A stretch of DNA of 64,000 bases. It comes from Pseudomonadota bacterium. Lineage in GTDB: Bacteria; Pseudomonadota; Gammaproteobacteria; Burkholderiales; Ferrovaceae. The notes below the pieces were generated by a model. It was not told the DNA's origin, did not search any database, and was given only the letters and a program-made list of their open reading frames with translations. The translations under genes and the position numbers were made by a program. The stretch lies in the NCBI GenBank assembly GCA_021798835.1, contig JAJZBQ010000003.1, positions 62,001 to 126,000 on the forward strand, in the 5' to 3' direction. Positions 20,852 through 32,574 of the stretch are shown here, piece after piece (the first letter of the stretch is position 1; each line of letters begins with the position of its first letter).

Positions 20852-21565
20852 TTGAGCGATAATCACATCAATCAGGATCCGGCAGAACTTGCCAAATTTT
20901 CTCAGTTGGCCCATCGCTGGTGGGATACGGGTAGCGAGTTCAAACCTCTGCATGACCTGAATCCTCACCGTTTGGCCTGGATAGAAGGACACTGCCCTCT
21001 GCCGGGTAAGCGGGTTCTGGATGTTGGCTGTGGGGGTGGAATTCTCAGCGAGGCCATGGCCCGCCAAGGTGCCCAGGTAACGGGGATCGATCTCGCTGAC
21101 AAATCGCTTGGGGTTGCACGCCTACATGCTCTTGAGTCCGGCATTGCCGTCGACTACCAGTGCATTTCCGTAGAAAGTATGGCCAGTGACCACCCCCACC
21201 GGTTCGACGTCGTGACTTGCATGGAAATGTTGGAACATGTCCCTGATCCTGCCAGCATCATCAATGCCTGCTCAGCCCTGGTCAAACCCGATGGCTGGAT
21301 TTTTTTCTCCACCTTGAATCGCAACCTGAAATCCTATTTGATGGCCATCCTCGGGGCAGAATATCTGCTACATCTGCTCCCTCGGGGAACCCATGATCAC
21401 GGTCGCTTCATCAAACCTTCAGAACTATCACGCTGGGCCCGCCAATCCGGCCTGACGATAGAGCAGATCGAAGGGGTCCACTACAATCCCCTGACCCGTC
21501 AATTCCATCTGGGCTCAGGTGCCGATGTCAATTATATGATGGCTTGTCGCGTCCGCTCGTGCTGA
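20852..21565 (+). CDS. ubiG: Ubiquinone biosynthesis O-methyltransferase
   Basis: SAM-dependent enzyme performing both O-methylations of ubiquinone synthesis. The 237-residue product has the family N terminus [15 protein letters not shown], the SAM motif [16 protein letters not shown], and [12 protein letters not shown]. The only credible start is TTG at 20852; no ATG exists before the conserved N terminus and the ribosome site is weak. It overlaps gph by 22 bases if gph starts at its TTG. Confidence 0.94.
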   Translation: MSDNHINQDPAELAKFSQLAHRWWDTGSEFKPLHDLNPHRLAWIEGHCPLPGKRVLDVGCGGGILSEAMARQGAQVTGIDLADKSLGVARLHALESGIAVDYQCISVESMASDHPHRFDVVTCMEMLEHVPDPASIINACSALVKPDGWIFFSTLNRNLKSYLMAILGAEYLLHLLPRGTHDHGRFIKPSELSRWARQSGLTIEQIEGVHYNPLTRQFHLGSGADVNYMMACRVRSC

Positions 21566-22233
21566 AGGGAATCCTTTTCGATCTGGATGGGACGCTGGCC
21601 GATACCGCACCCGACTTGTGCGGCGCGCTGAACGATCTGTGCCTGCGCTACCAACGACCCACGCAAACTCTGGAACAGACTCGCCCCTTCGTTTCCCAGG
21701 GTGCCCGAGGGTTGATTCGCATAGGTTTTGGCATTGAACCTGGTGCTCCCTACTACGAAGAACTGCGCCAGGAATTCATGGAACTTTATGAGTCCCGCCA
21801 ATCACGCCACAGCCAACTTTTCCCCGGCATCCTTACGGTCCTTGAGTACCTGGATCAGCATCAGATCCCTTGGGGCATCGTCACCAACAAGATCACCCGG
21901 TTCACGCATCCTGTACTGGAGCAACTGGGATTGACCGGGCGTACCCCATGCATCATCAGCGGCGATACTTGCGCTCGCCCCAAACCCTATCCCGACCCAC
22001 TGTTGGCCGCTGCAGAAGTCCTGCTTCTGGAACCCGCCCAGCTGGTCTATATCGGCGATGATGAGCGCGACATGGTGGCAGCCGAAGCAGCTGGCATGCC
22101 TGGTCTCGTCGCTCTCTGGGGTTATCTCGCCCCTAGCCCACGTCCCGTCGAGCACTGGCCGGCACTGGCCTTTGTCAACACACCCACCGACCTCCTTGCA
22201 ACTCTGTTACCTTTGCTTTCTCTTTCCCGATGA
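21544..22233 (+). CDS. gph: Phosphoglycolate phosphatase
   Basis: HAD-superfamily hydrolase that removes 2-phosphoglycolate from DNA repair or photorespiration-like reactions. The 229-residue product has motif [15 protein letters not shown], motif II VTNK, and the C-terminal [16 protein letters not shown]. The ubiG-gph pairing is standard. The start is uncertain: TTG at 21544 or GTG at 21559, both inside the end of ubiG and without a strong ribosome site. Confidence 0.92.
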   Translation: MSRPLVLKGILFDLDGTLADTAPDLCGALNDLCLRYQRPTQTLEQTRPFVSQGARGLIRIGFGIEPGAPYYEELRQEFMELYESRQSRHSQLFPGILTVLEYLDQHQIPWGIVTNKITRFTHPVLEQLGLTGRTPCIISGDTCARPKPYPDPLLAAAEVLLLEPAQLVYIGDDERDMVAAEAAGMPGLVALWGYLAPSPRPVEHWPALAFVNTPTDLLATLLPLLSLSR

Positions 22234-23498
22234 CTTTACAAAGAAAACCTGAACTGCTGGCCCCTTGTGGTTCCTTGACCATGCTGCATACCGCCCTGAA
22301 TTTTGGGGCAGATGCCGTCTACGCAGGCCAACCGCGTTACAGTCTGCGCGTACGCAATAATGATTTTGGCAAGTTGGAAAATCTGGCTCAGGGAATCGAT
22401 CAGGTCCATCGCGCAGGCAAATCCTTTTATCTGGTCAGCAACCTGATCCCGCATAACGCCAAACTGCACACCTTCGTCGCCGATATGGCCCCCGTCATCG
22501 CCTTGAAACCCGATGCACTCATCATGTCCGATCCTGGACTGATGCTGATGGTCCGTGAAAATTGGCCAGAAATGCCCATCCATCTCTCGGTACAGGCCAA
22601 TACCGTCAATCATGCCAGCATTCGCTTCTGGGCATCGACGGGAGTCACACGTGTCATTCTGTCCCGTGAACTATCATTGGACGAAATCGCCGAAATTCGC
22701 CAAACCTGTCCTGACACTGAACTGGAAGTCTTTGTCCACGGAGCTCTGTGTATCGCCTATTCTGGACGCTGCTTGCTATCGGGCTACTTCAATCACCGCG
22801 ACCCGAACCAGGGTACCTGCACCAATGCCTGCCGCTGGAATTATTCAGTCAGCACCAATGAAGCAGAAGAAACAAAAGAATACTTCATTGAAGAGTCAGA
22901 ACGACCGGGTCAGTACATGCCAATCGAGGAAGATGAGCACGGCACCTACATCCTCAATTCCAAAGATCTGCGCGCGCTAGAACATATTGCCCGCCTGGTC
23001 GACATCGGTGTCGATTCCCTGAAAATTGAAGGGCGTACCAAATCGCCTTACTATGTAGCACGAACCTGTCAAACCTATCGACAAGCCATTGATGATGCCA
23101 CATCTGGCAAACCACTGAACCCCCTTTTACTGCGTCAGCTGGAAGGGCTGGCCAATCGTGGCTATACCAGCGGGTTCTATGAACGTCATCCCGATCAAGA
23201 ACATCAGAACTATCTGCGTGGCCACTCCGAATCCGAGCGCAGCCTCTATGTCGGTGATGTCACTGGCTATGATGAAGATGGGTGGGCACGCATCACCGTA
23301 CGTAATCGTTTTTCCCATGGAGATCGCCTGGAAATCATTCATCCATCTGGAAATCAGGATTTTTCGGTACAACAACTACAATCCGGTGAACGCGAAACCC
23401 GACAAGTCGCCCCAGGAAGCGGTCATATCATGCGATTACCCCTCCCACCTGGCTTAACTGGAGCATTTCTCGCCCGCTATCTGGATACCCAATCCTGA
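22230..23498 (+). CDS. trhP: U32-family tRNA hydroxylation protein TrhP-like
   Basis: The 422-residue product belongs to the U32 peptidase-like family (YegQ/TrhP in Escherichia coli), which takes part in prephenate-dependent 5-hydroxylation of U34 in tRNA. Motifs are the start ELLAPCGSLTML, the U32 signature ELEVFVHGALCIAYSGRC, CTNACRWNY and IEGRTKSPYYVA. The cysteines in the signature and in CTNAC may hold an Fe-S cluster, as suggested for relatives. Its ATG overlaps the gph stop by four bases. Related RlhA and UbiU/V proteins differ in size and context, so TrhP is preferred. Confidence 0.88.
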   Translation: MTLQRKPELLAPCGSLTMLHTALNFGADAVYAGQPRYSLRVRNNDFGKLENLAQGIDQVHRAGKSFYLVSNLIPHNAKLHTFVADMAPVIALKPDALIMSDPGLMLMVRENWPEMPIHLSVQANTVNHASIRFWASTGVTRVILSRELSLDEIAEIRQTCPDTELEVFVHGALCIAYSGRCLLSGYFNHRDPNQGTCTNACRWNYSVSTNEAEETKEYFIEESERPGQYMPIEEDEHGTYILNSKDLRALEHIARLVDIGVDSLKIEGRTKSPYYVARTCQTYRQAIDDATSGKPLNPLLLRQLEGLANRGYTSGFYERHPDQEHQNYLRGHSESERSLYVGDVTGYDEDGWARITVRNRFSHGDRLEIIHPSGNQDFSVQQLQSGERETRQVAPGSGHIMRLPLPPGLTGAFLARYLDTQS

Positions 23499-23526
23499 AA
23501 CCTGGCGAAAATCGCTCCCTCAGCTG

Positions 23527-23865
23527 TCAAGCGCCTCTTTTTACTTCTTTCTGTAACCGCAATGCCAGGCTCCCCACGCCACCACCATTGAATACATGGT
23601 GGTAACCCAGTTGTTGCATAACCGACAAAGCATGGCCAGAACGTGCTCCAGAGCGGCAATACAGAATCACCGGACAGTTTTTATCCGCCACCACACGCTG
23701 AATATCATGATTGAAACGATCCAGCGGGATGTTGATTGCCCCTTCTATATGACCAGATATATATTCCGAATGCGTCCGCACGTCGATAAGACATGCCCCT
23801 TCAGGAAGGTCTGAAGCATCCTTGCCGCCACTCACCGCAGCCATAAAATGTGAGAATAACCCCAT
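23527..23865 (-). CDS. Single-domain rhodanese
   Basis: The 112-residue product is one rhodanese domain with the active-site loop CRSGARSG, whose first cysteine would carry a persulfide, and IDVRTHSEYISGHIEGAINIP upstream. GGAG precedes the ATG at good distance. It lies 14 bases after sulfide:quinone oxidoreductase on the same strand, so it probably accepts or moves sulfane sulfur released by that enzyme, for example to glutathione or cyanide acceptors. No signal peptide is visible, so it acts in the cytoplasm. Confidence 0.92.
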   Translation of the reverse strand: MGLFSHFMAAVSGGKDASDLPEGACLIDVRTHSEYISGHIEGAINIPLDRFNHDIQRVVADKNCPVILYCRSGARSGHALSVMQQLGYHHVFNGGGVGSLALRLQKEVKRGA

Positions 23866-23879
23866 ATAACGTCTCCTGT

Positions 23880-26634
<2,755 letters not shown>

Positions 26635-26638
26635 GATA

Positions 26639-26848
26639 TTAGCAACCTGACCGGATACCCAGTTTGCGCAAAAATGTCTCCATCAGGCACCAGCGAGTCA
26701 ACCCACTCTGTAAAAGGTTGATCCCAACAAATGCTGTAAAGGCCAACCACCAGCTGCTTTGATAAATCGGGCTTCCCTGAACACCCAGGACCAAGGACAG
26801 CAAAATGAATGTCCCTGCTATAACACGAACAACGCGCCATGTAGTCAT
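26639..26848 (-). CDS. Small DUF2892 (YgaP-type) inner membrane protein
   Basis: The 69-residue product has two membrane helices (VIAGTFILLSLVLGV and WWLAFTAFVGINLLQSGL). A C-terminal cysteine follows the loop WCLMETFLRKLGI, the pattern of the DUF2892 / YgaP transmembrane domain family, where the usual FCPLYSLLGI loop and terminal Cys recur. Family members are often fused or adjacent to rhodaneses. The ATG at 26848 has AGGAG seven bases upstream; a TTG two codons before is rejected. It sits between the RND pump (two-base gap) and the TolC-like gene. Its role in sulfur transfer or pump assembly is inference. Confidence 0.8.
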   Translation of the reverse strand: MTTWRVVRVIAGTFILLSLVLGVQGSPIYQSSWWLAFTAFVGINLLQSGLTRWCLMETFLRKLGIRSGC

Positions 26849-26850
26849 GA

Positions 26851-29800
26851 TCAAACTCCTTTGGTAGTTAATGAATGGTCGATCTTGCGGTGATAAGCCG
26901 CGTAATACAGCATGGGAATCACCACCAACGTCAAAATGGTGGATACCAGGATGCCGAAAATCAGGGATATGGCCAATCCATTGAAAATAGGATCATCGAG
27001 AATGAACAGAGCTCCTATCATGGCCGCCAAGCCGGTCAGTAAAATCGGTTGCGAGCGGATGATGGCCGATCGCACGATGGCCTCTCTGAACGGTACCCCC
27101 TGCTGAACCAGTACATTCACAAAATCCACCAGCAGAATCGAGTTACGCACAATAATCCCCGCCAAAGCTATCATGCCGATCATGCTGGTTGCCGTAAACT
27201 GGGCCCCCAACAACGCATGCCCCGGCATCACTCCGATGATGGTCAAGGGAATCGGAACCATGATGATCAGCGGGGTCAGGTAGGAACCAAACTGAGCTAC
27301 CACCAGCAGATAAATCAGTACCAATCCAACGGCATACGCCATCCCCATATCCCGAAAGGTTTCATAGGTCACCTGCCATTCACCGTCCCACTTGAGGGTG
27401 TAATTGCGGTAGGGATCCTGGGGTTGATGAACGAAGTTATCGACCAGATACCCACCCCCCGGTGTGTGAATGTCATGGATCCGCGAGCGCATGGCAAACA
27501 AGCCATACAAAGGACTATCTACCTGCCCCGCCATGTCGCCTACCACATAGTTCACCGGAAGCAAGTCTTTGTGGTACAAGGGTTGCTCGCGTACCGTCTC
27601 GGCACGAGTCACCAGTTCACGCAGCGGAATGAATTGCCCTTGGCTTCCTTCAACACTCAGCGATAAAAGCGCATCCAGACTGCCTTGCAATGAAGGGGAC
27701 AGTTGCACCCAAACCGCCACCGGAAATTTGCTTTGATCATGTAACCACGTCATCGCCTCACCGGATAGTGCCATATGCAATGTGGTTGAAATGGTCTGTT
27801 GTGTCACGCCCAACTGCGCAGCCTTATGACGGTCGATACGCAACAGAATTTTCGGTGCTGACGCAATGCTGCTGTCGTCAACATCGACAACCCCGGATGT
27901 CGTGGCAAAAACCTGACGCACCGCCTTGGCGACCGTACGCCGTCCAACCTCATCGGGTCCATAGATTTCGGCAACCAGAGGTGACAGCACCGGCGGCCCC
28001 GGAGGAACTTCAATCACTTTCACGTTTGCCCCGTAACGGGCACCAATGGCCACCAATGCCGGACGAACACGCATGGCAATGGCATGGCTCTGTGCATGGC
28101 GTAATGACTTATCCACCAGATTGACCTGCAGGTCGCCCAACTCCCCGGATTGGCGCAAGTCATACTGACGCACCAGCCCATTGAAATTGATGGGACCCGC
28201 CGTCCCCGCATATGCCTGATAGTCGGTCACCTCAGGAACAGTCGCCAAATAGGCTCCCAATTCATGCAATACCGCTGAAGTTTGCTCCAGGGGTGTCCCC
28301 GCTGGCATATCGATTACCACCTGAAATTCAGATTTATTATCGAATGGCAACATTTTCAGCAGCACCAGACGAGCGGCCGGCAAACCAAGCGATAGCACAA
28401 TCAGTCCGACAATTCCCAAACCTACCCAACGTCGCGCACGTGCACCACCCTGATCATCCAGTAACGGATCAAAGACCCGTTGAAACAGGGGGGCCAGGTA
28501 ACGAATCAGACTCTGGTTCGATTCCCTGTGCTTGCCTGATTCTTCCTGCACTTCCTTGATCCACAGACGGGCCAACCAGGGGGTGACCACAAACGCAATG
28601 GTCAGCGACAATATCATTCCGAGACTGGCGTTGATGGGAATCGGACTCATGTAAGGCCCCATCAACCCACTCACAAAGGCCATGGGTAACAGGGCCGCAA
28701 TCACGGTCAACGTAGCCAGAATGGTCGGCCCCCCCACCTCATCCACCGCTCCTGGAATCAGTTCACGCAACGCTTTTCCCGGATTTAACTGTTGATGCCG
28801 ATGGATATTCTCTACAACCACAATGGCATCATCTACCAGAATTCCGATAGAAAATATCAATGCGAACAAGGAAACACGATTGAGGGTAAAACCCCATGCC
28901 CAAGATGCAAATAATGTAACCGTCAGCGTGAGGATCACCGCCGTTCCAACGATTGCAGCCTCGCGCCTGCCGAGAGCCAGTAGTACCAAAACCACAACAG
29001 AAGCCGTGGCAAACATCAATTTATGAATCAACTTCTCTGCTTTATCGTTGGCAGTCTGACCGTAATTACGGGTTTCTGCCACCATGACATTGGCAGGAAT
29101 CACTGTATTCCGAAGTCTTTCGACCTGACGCATCAATGCATCAGCGACGGTAATGGCATTCTCGCCAGCCTTTTTAGTCACGGCGAGGGTTACCGCAGGA
29201 TATTCGAGGACTTTGCCGTGATCTGCCCGTCCAAACCATACATAATGTTGCGGGGTTTGTGGACCATCCTCAACCTCCGCAACATCCTTCAGGTAAACCG
29301 GATGCTGGTCTACCACCCCTACCATCAATTCTCCAACATCGTGGGCATCGCGCAATTCATCACCGCTGTCGACAGCCACCGAGTGATTATCACGAATCAA
29401 GTCGCCCAGAGGTAATCCCATATTGGCCGATTGCACCATCCCCTGAATTTGCATCAGGGTCAGATGGGAAGCATTCAGACGGACCGGATCGATATTCACT
29501 CGCACAACATGCCCCGGCCCTCCGATCGTCGTAACTTCGCGCGTCCCAGGTACCCGCTTCAGATCGACTTCCACACTATGAGCCACCTGTTCCAGAGCAA
29601 ATGCCCCCACTTGCGAATCCTTGCTGTATAACGTGAGTGTCACGATGGGTACATCATCGATACCTTTTGGTTTGATGATGGGTGGCAAAACCCCCAACCC
29701 CCGAGGAAACCAGTCTGCATGAGAGTCAACCGCATCGTACAGATGCACCAGAGCCTCAACCCGAGGGACACCGACTTTGAATTGAACCGTCAGTATCGCC

Positions 29801-30084
29801 AGCCCTGAACGTGAAACCGATGTGACATGATCAATGCCTTGAATCTGATCCAATACCTGTTCCGCAGGAGTAGCCACTTTCTGTTCGACTTCGCGCGCTG
29901 AAGCACCGGGAAACGGAATCAAAACATTGGCCATGGTGACATTGATCTGTGGCTCCTCCTCGCGAGGAGTGACCACAATCGCAAATATCCCCATCAAGAG
30001 CGCCACCAACGCCACCAGCGGGGTAATCGGCGCCATTTGGAAAAATGCAGCCATGCGCCCGGCTATTCCCAACGGTTGATTCAT
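26851..30084 (-). CDS. RND-family efflux pump permease
   Basis: The 1077-residue inner-membrane proton antiporter has the usual 12-helix layout with two large periplasmic domains. The proton-relay pair appears at D418-D419 in GILVDDAIVVVENIHRH. The N terminus runs MAAFFQMAPITPLVALVALLMG and the first periplasmic domain includes FPGASAREVEQKVATPAEQ. It resembles the HAE1/AcrB branch but lacks close likeness to AcrB itself; heavy-metal CusA-type methionines are not evident. The ATG at 30084 has GAGG at close spacing, seven bases after the adaptor gene. Context with sulfide oxidation genes suggests a sulfur-linked substrate, which is inference. Confidence 0.92.
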   Translation of the reverse strand: MNQPLGIAGRMAAFFQMAPITPLVALVALLMGIFAIVVTPREEEPQINVTMANVLIPFPGASAREVEQKVATPAEQVLDQIQGIDHVTSVSRSGLAILTVQFKVGVPRVEALVHLYDAVDSHADWFPRGLGVLPPIIKPKGIDDVPIVTLTLYSKDSQVGAFALEQVAHSVEVDLKRVPGTREVTTIGGPGHVVRVNIDPVRLNASHLTLMQIQGMVQSANMGLPLGDLIRDNHSVAVDSGDELRDAHDVGELMVGVVDQHPVYLKDVAEVEDGPQTPQHYVWFGRADHGKVLEYPAVTLAVTKKAGENAITVADALMRQVERLRNTVIPANVMVAETRNYGQTANDKAEKLIHKLMFATASVVVLVLLALGRREAAIVGTAVILTLTVTLFASWAWGFTLNRVSLFALIFSIGILVDDAIVVVENIHRHQQLNPGKALRELIPGAVDEVGGPTILATLTVIAALLPMAFVSGLMGPYMSPIPINASLGMILSLTIAFVVTPWLARLWIKEVQEESGKHRESNQSLIRYLAPLFQRVFDPLLDDQGGARARRWVGLGIVGLIVLSLGLPAARLVLLKMLPFDNKSEFQVVIDMPAGTPLEQTSAVLHELGAYLATVPEVTDYQAYAGTAGPINFNGLVRQYDLRQSGELGDLQVNLVDKSLRHAQSHAIAMRVRPALVAIGARYGANVKVIEVPPGPPVLSPLVAEIYGPDEVGRRTVAKAVRQVFATTSGVVDVDDSSIASAPKILLRIDRHKAAQLGVTQQTISTTLHMALSGEAMTWLHDQSKFPVAVWVQLSPSLQGSLDALLSLSVEGSQGQFIPLRELVTRAETVREQPLYHKDLLPVNYVVGDMAGQVDSPLYGLFAMRSRIHDIHTPGGGYLVDNFVHQPQDPYRNYTLKWDGEWQVTYETFRDMGMAYAVGLVLIYLLVVAQFGSYLTPLIIMVPIPLTIIGVMPGHALLGAQFTATSMIGMIALAGIIVRNSILLVDFVNVLVQQGVPFREAIVRSAIIRSQPILLTGLAAMIGALFILDDPIFNGLAISLIFGILVSTILTLVVIPMLYYAAYHRKIDHSLTTKGV

Positions 30085-30091
30085 TTTGACC

Positions 30092-31111
30092 TCAGTGCCC
30101 CTGATTGAATACGGAACGAGCATCCGGTAACACCGCATCATGCTCACCAACCCCACTTAAAATTTCTACCTCACTGCCCATCGCTCTTCCCAGACGAACC
30201 TGTCTCAACAGTGGTTGCCCCTGTCCATCACGCACATAAACTCCCGTCATCTCGGCACGCTGGACAATGGAGAGGCGTGGAACCCATATCCCCTTGGTTC
30301 GATCCGCAGGCAACCAAATCCGTACAAAGGTTCCCGGCTTGGGCAAGCCTTGACCTGTCAGACCCATCCTGACCTGAACCGTATGACTCAGTGGATCGAC
30401 CGTAGGCAGCACCGTCAGATAACTCGGTTTTCTGTCAGGTTCCTGTCCTTGGTCGTTGCCCCATTCGAGTCGTGTTGACCCGACCTCCATGGTTGAGGTG
30501 ACGCTTTGTGGCAACTGTGCGGTCACCCGCAATCGAGTAGGGTCATAGAAATTCACCAGGGTATGACCCGGCAACGCCATCTGCCCAAGATTGCCAGGCA
30601 CGTCCGCCACTACTCCATCGTAGGGAGCACGCAAAACGTAATAACTGACCTTGGTCATGGCACTTGACGATTGTGCACTTTGCGCCTGAGCCACTGCCTG
30701 GGCACTTTGAAAGCGAGCCTCTGCACGATCCCAAGCTGCCTGGCTGATATAGCCTTGTGCAAATAATTGCTTTTGTCGATTCTCATCCTGCTGCGCTTCA
30801 GCCAAAACAGCTTGCGCCGCACGGACCTGTGCGGCACTCACCGCCGCAACCTGACTGGCCTCCTGTACATCCAACCGTATCATTACCTGTCCGGCCTTGA
30901 CGACTTCGCCAGGGCGCACCAGAATTTCTCGCACAGTTGCCGCCACCTGAGGCGCTATCAAGGTTTGGCGTTCCGCCTCCACCACCCCTTCGTAACTGTT
31001 CATGGAGTCTGTGATATCCCCGGCGCTGACTTCCCCCCAGAGCAACATACCCCCGCCAATCAATGACAATCTGACCCAGTGCGCCCTCACCATCGAACTT
31101 TTTCCACGCAT
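30092..31111 (-). CDS. RND efflux periplasmic adaptor (HlyD/MFP family)
   Basis: The 339-residue product has a signal peptide (LSLIGGGMLLWGEVSAG) and barrel-sandwich lipoyl halves (VRPGEVVKAGQVMIRLD and APYDGVVADVPGNLGQM). Between them lies a short coiled-coil hairpin with many Gln and Ala (AAVSAAQVRAAQAVLAEAQQDE), then beta-barrel segments. It links the RND pump to the outer membrane channel. AGGAG lies six bases before the ATG. It is the first gene of a transcript running through pump, DUF2892 protein, TolC-like channel, sulfide:quinone oxidoreductase and rhodanese. Confidence 0.9.
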   Translation of the reverse strand: MRGKSSMVRAHWVRLSLIGGGMLLWGEVSAGDITDSMNSYEGVVEAERQTLIAPQVAATVREILVRPGEVVKAGQVMIRLDVQEASQVAAVSAAQVRAAQAVLAEAQQDENRQKQLFAQGYISQAAWDRAEARFQSAQAVAQAQSAQSSSAMTKVSYYVLRAPYDGVVADVPGNLGQMALPGHTLVNFYDPTRLRVTAQLPQSVTSTMEVGSTRLEWGNDQGQEPDRKPSYLTVLPTVDPLSHTVQVRMGLTGQGLPKPGTFVRIWLPADRTKGIWVPRLSIVQRAEMTGVYVRDGQGQPLLRQVRLGRAMGSEVEILSGVGEHDAVLPDARSVFNQGH

Positions 31112-31150
31112 TTTTATCTCCTGTTTCTGGTGGAATAAAATACAAAAATT

Positions 31151-31179
31151 ATATTATGTATATTTATATAACGTAATAT
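31151..31179. promoter_or_regulatory. Candidate operator for the SqrR/BigR-like repressor
   Basis: An AT-rich inverted repeat, ATATTATGT at 31151-31159 and ACGTAATAT at 31171-31179 (nine-base arms, one mismatch, 11-base spacer), sits in the divergent gap between the ArsR-type gene and the efflux operon. It covers the -10 region of the efflux promoter. ArsR-family regulators bind such AT-rich dyads; binding here is inference. Confidence 0.55.
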
Positions 31180-31192
31180 GGTAAACTGTCAA
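31163..31192 (-). promoter_or_regulatory. Promoter for the adaptor-RND-tolC-sqr-rhodanese operon
   Basis: On the minus strand a perfect TTGACA (31187-31192) is followed after 18 bases by TATAAA (31163-31168). It lies about 50 bases upstream of the adaptor ATG and overlaps the palindrome at 31151-31179. Confidence 0.6.
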
Positions 31193-31225
31193 GCAATCGT
31201 TCAACTTTTTTCATGGAGTCCCTTC

Positions 31226-31558
31226 ATGAACTCAACAGATACGCTTCAAGAACACGATTTCAATGCCATGTATTCTTCTGCCGACCGTGCCAGTCGTCTG
31301 CTCAAGGTACTGGCCAATCCAGACCGACTGGTTCTGCTCTGCCGCATCGCTTCTGGAGAGTGCTGCGTCAGCGAACTGGAATCTTCTCTGTCAATTCGAC
31401 AGCCCACCCTGTCCCAGCAGTTGGGAGTATTGCGTGATGAGGGTCTGGTCATCACACGCCGTGAAGGAAAACATATTTTCTATCAGATTAACAGCCCGGA
31501 ATCGATTGCCATTCTGAAAGCCCTGCAACATCTGTTTTGCAATCCCGCAAAAAAATAG
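31226..31558 (+). CDS. ArsR-family repressor, SqrR/BigR-like sulfane sulfur sensor
   Basis: The 110-residue winged-helix protein has the recognition region IRQPTLSQQLGVLRDEGLV and wing RREGKHIFYQI, the pattern of BigR/SqrR. Cysteines at 39 (LLCRIASG) and 105 (HLFCNPAKK) are 66 residues apart, the same separation as the C41-C107 pair that forms a tetrasulfide link in SqrR. Two further cysteines lie at 46-47 in place of the metal-site CVC of ArsR. The ATG at 31226 has GGAG seven bases upstream. Divergent from the efflux-sqr operon, it probably represses that operon and is released by persulfides. Confidence 0.88.
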   Translation: MNSTDTLQEHDFNAMYSSADRASRLLKVLANPDRLVLLCRIASGECCVSELESSLSIRQPTLSQQLGVLRDEGLVITRREGKHIFYQINSPESIAILKALQHLFCNPAKK

Positions 31559-31579
31559 CCCCGGGGATTCCGGGGCTAT
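31548..31579 (-). terminator. Terminator for the binding-protein operon, overlapping the repressor gene end
   Basis: Perfect ten-base arms ATAGCCCCGG (31555-31564) and CCGGGGCTAT (31570-31579) with a five-base loop. On the minus strand it is followed by a run of seven T, so it ends the transcript of the binding-protein gene at 31602. The same hairpin begins within the last codons of the repressor gene and lacks T's in the plus direction. Confidence 0.8.
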
Positions 31580-31601
31580 CATAGGCTCGACTCCAGCCTG
31601 T

Positions 31602-32561
31602 TTAGGGATGATAAGGCTCAAACCCATATTTTTCGAGAATAGCCAACCCTTCTCGTGATCGCAAAAAATCTACCCATGCCTTGGCTGCCTGCAAATGATG
31701 GGTTCCCTTGACGACCCCTGCTGCATAAATTGCATGCATATTCTGGCTGTCAGGAATCTCTACGTGCTCAATGGGATTCCCCACCATTTCCTGGAATCTG
31801 GCCTCCGAAATCCAGGTAATACCGGCTTGAGCCTTTCCTGTCATCAGTGCCATGGGGGTTTGACGATGGTGGATACGGGTCATGAAAGTCTGCCCTGACT
31901 TGACTTTATCGCCATAGATGACCCGATCCAGAGACTCCCCTCCCACCTTCTGCAAAGAAACCTTGATCTGGCGACCTATCCCTTCATATTCCGGGTTGGG
32001 CATGACCAATGTTACACCGGGTTGGGCCAAATCTGCCACGCCATGGATATGGGCCGGATTTCCTTTGGGCACCATAATTGTCAGGCTATTCGTAGCATAG
32101 GGAACTACAGGGCCTGCAATAAACCCCTTTTGTTGCATTTCGGTAACCCGCTTCATGCCAGCCGCGTAGACATCTGCCTGCACTGTCCAGGTCATGTTGC
32201 CCACCGTCACTGTTCCTCCCTGTTCAATCTGGCGCGCTACCAACCCGGGCGGAATGGTCTCGTAATAAATGCGTCCCTTGAGTTCAGGGTGTAAGGCTTC
32301 AAACGCATGTACCAACGGAGCCATGGCAAAGAAATAATTCCCACCCACAAATATGGACAACTCGGGCTGAATGGGATTGCCATGAAAATCGGGCAGATTA
32401 TCGACCTCGGGAACAGTAAATTCCAGGCCACGCTCCGTGACCGGATTATTGTCTCCATGGCTCCAGGGGGGATACACCTCAGCACCGGCATCCACCATGT
32501 TGAACAGCAACACCATGGCCAATAATCCGGCAAGCCCCATCGCGCGATGTTTTTTCATCAT
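31602..32561 (-). CDS. Periplasmic substrate-binding protein, ModA/sulfate-like type
   Basis: The 319-residue product has a signal peptide (MGLAGLLAMVLLFNMVDAGA). The body resembles type 2 periplasmic binding proteins for oxyanions: SIFVGGNYFFAMAPLVHAFEA near the start, TNSLTIMVPKGNP, and LVMPNPEYEGIG. No ABC permease or ATPase lies nearby, so it is an orphan or works with a distant transporter or as a sensor. GAGGA precedes the ATG at 32561. It follows the Tat-exported gene by 13 bases, so both are one transcript ending at the hairpin at 31548-31579. Ligand unknown; molybdate, sulfate or another oxyanion are guesses. Confidence 0.75.
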   Translation of the reverse strand: MMKKHRAMGLAGLLAMVLLFNMVDAGAEVYPPWSHGDNNPVTERGLEFTVPEVDNLPDFHGNPIQPELSIFVGGNYFFAMAPLVHAFEALHPELKGRIYYETIPPGLVARQIEQGGTVTVGNMTWTVQADVYAAGMKRVTEMQQKGFIAGPVVPYATNSLTIMVPKGNPAHIHGVADLAQPGVTLVMPNPEYEGIGRQIKVSLQKVGGESLDRVIYGDKVKSGQTFMTRIHHRQTPMALMTGKAQAGITWISEARFQEMVGNPIEHVEIPDSQNMHAIYAAGVVKGTHHLQAAKAWVDFLRSREGLAILEKYGFEPYHP

Positions 32562-32574
32562 GTTTGTCGATTCC

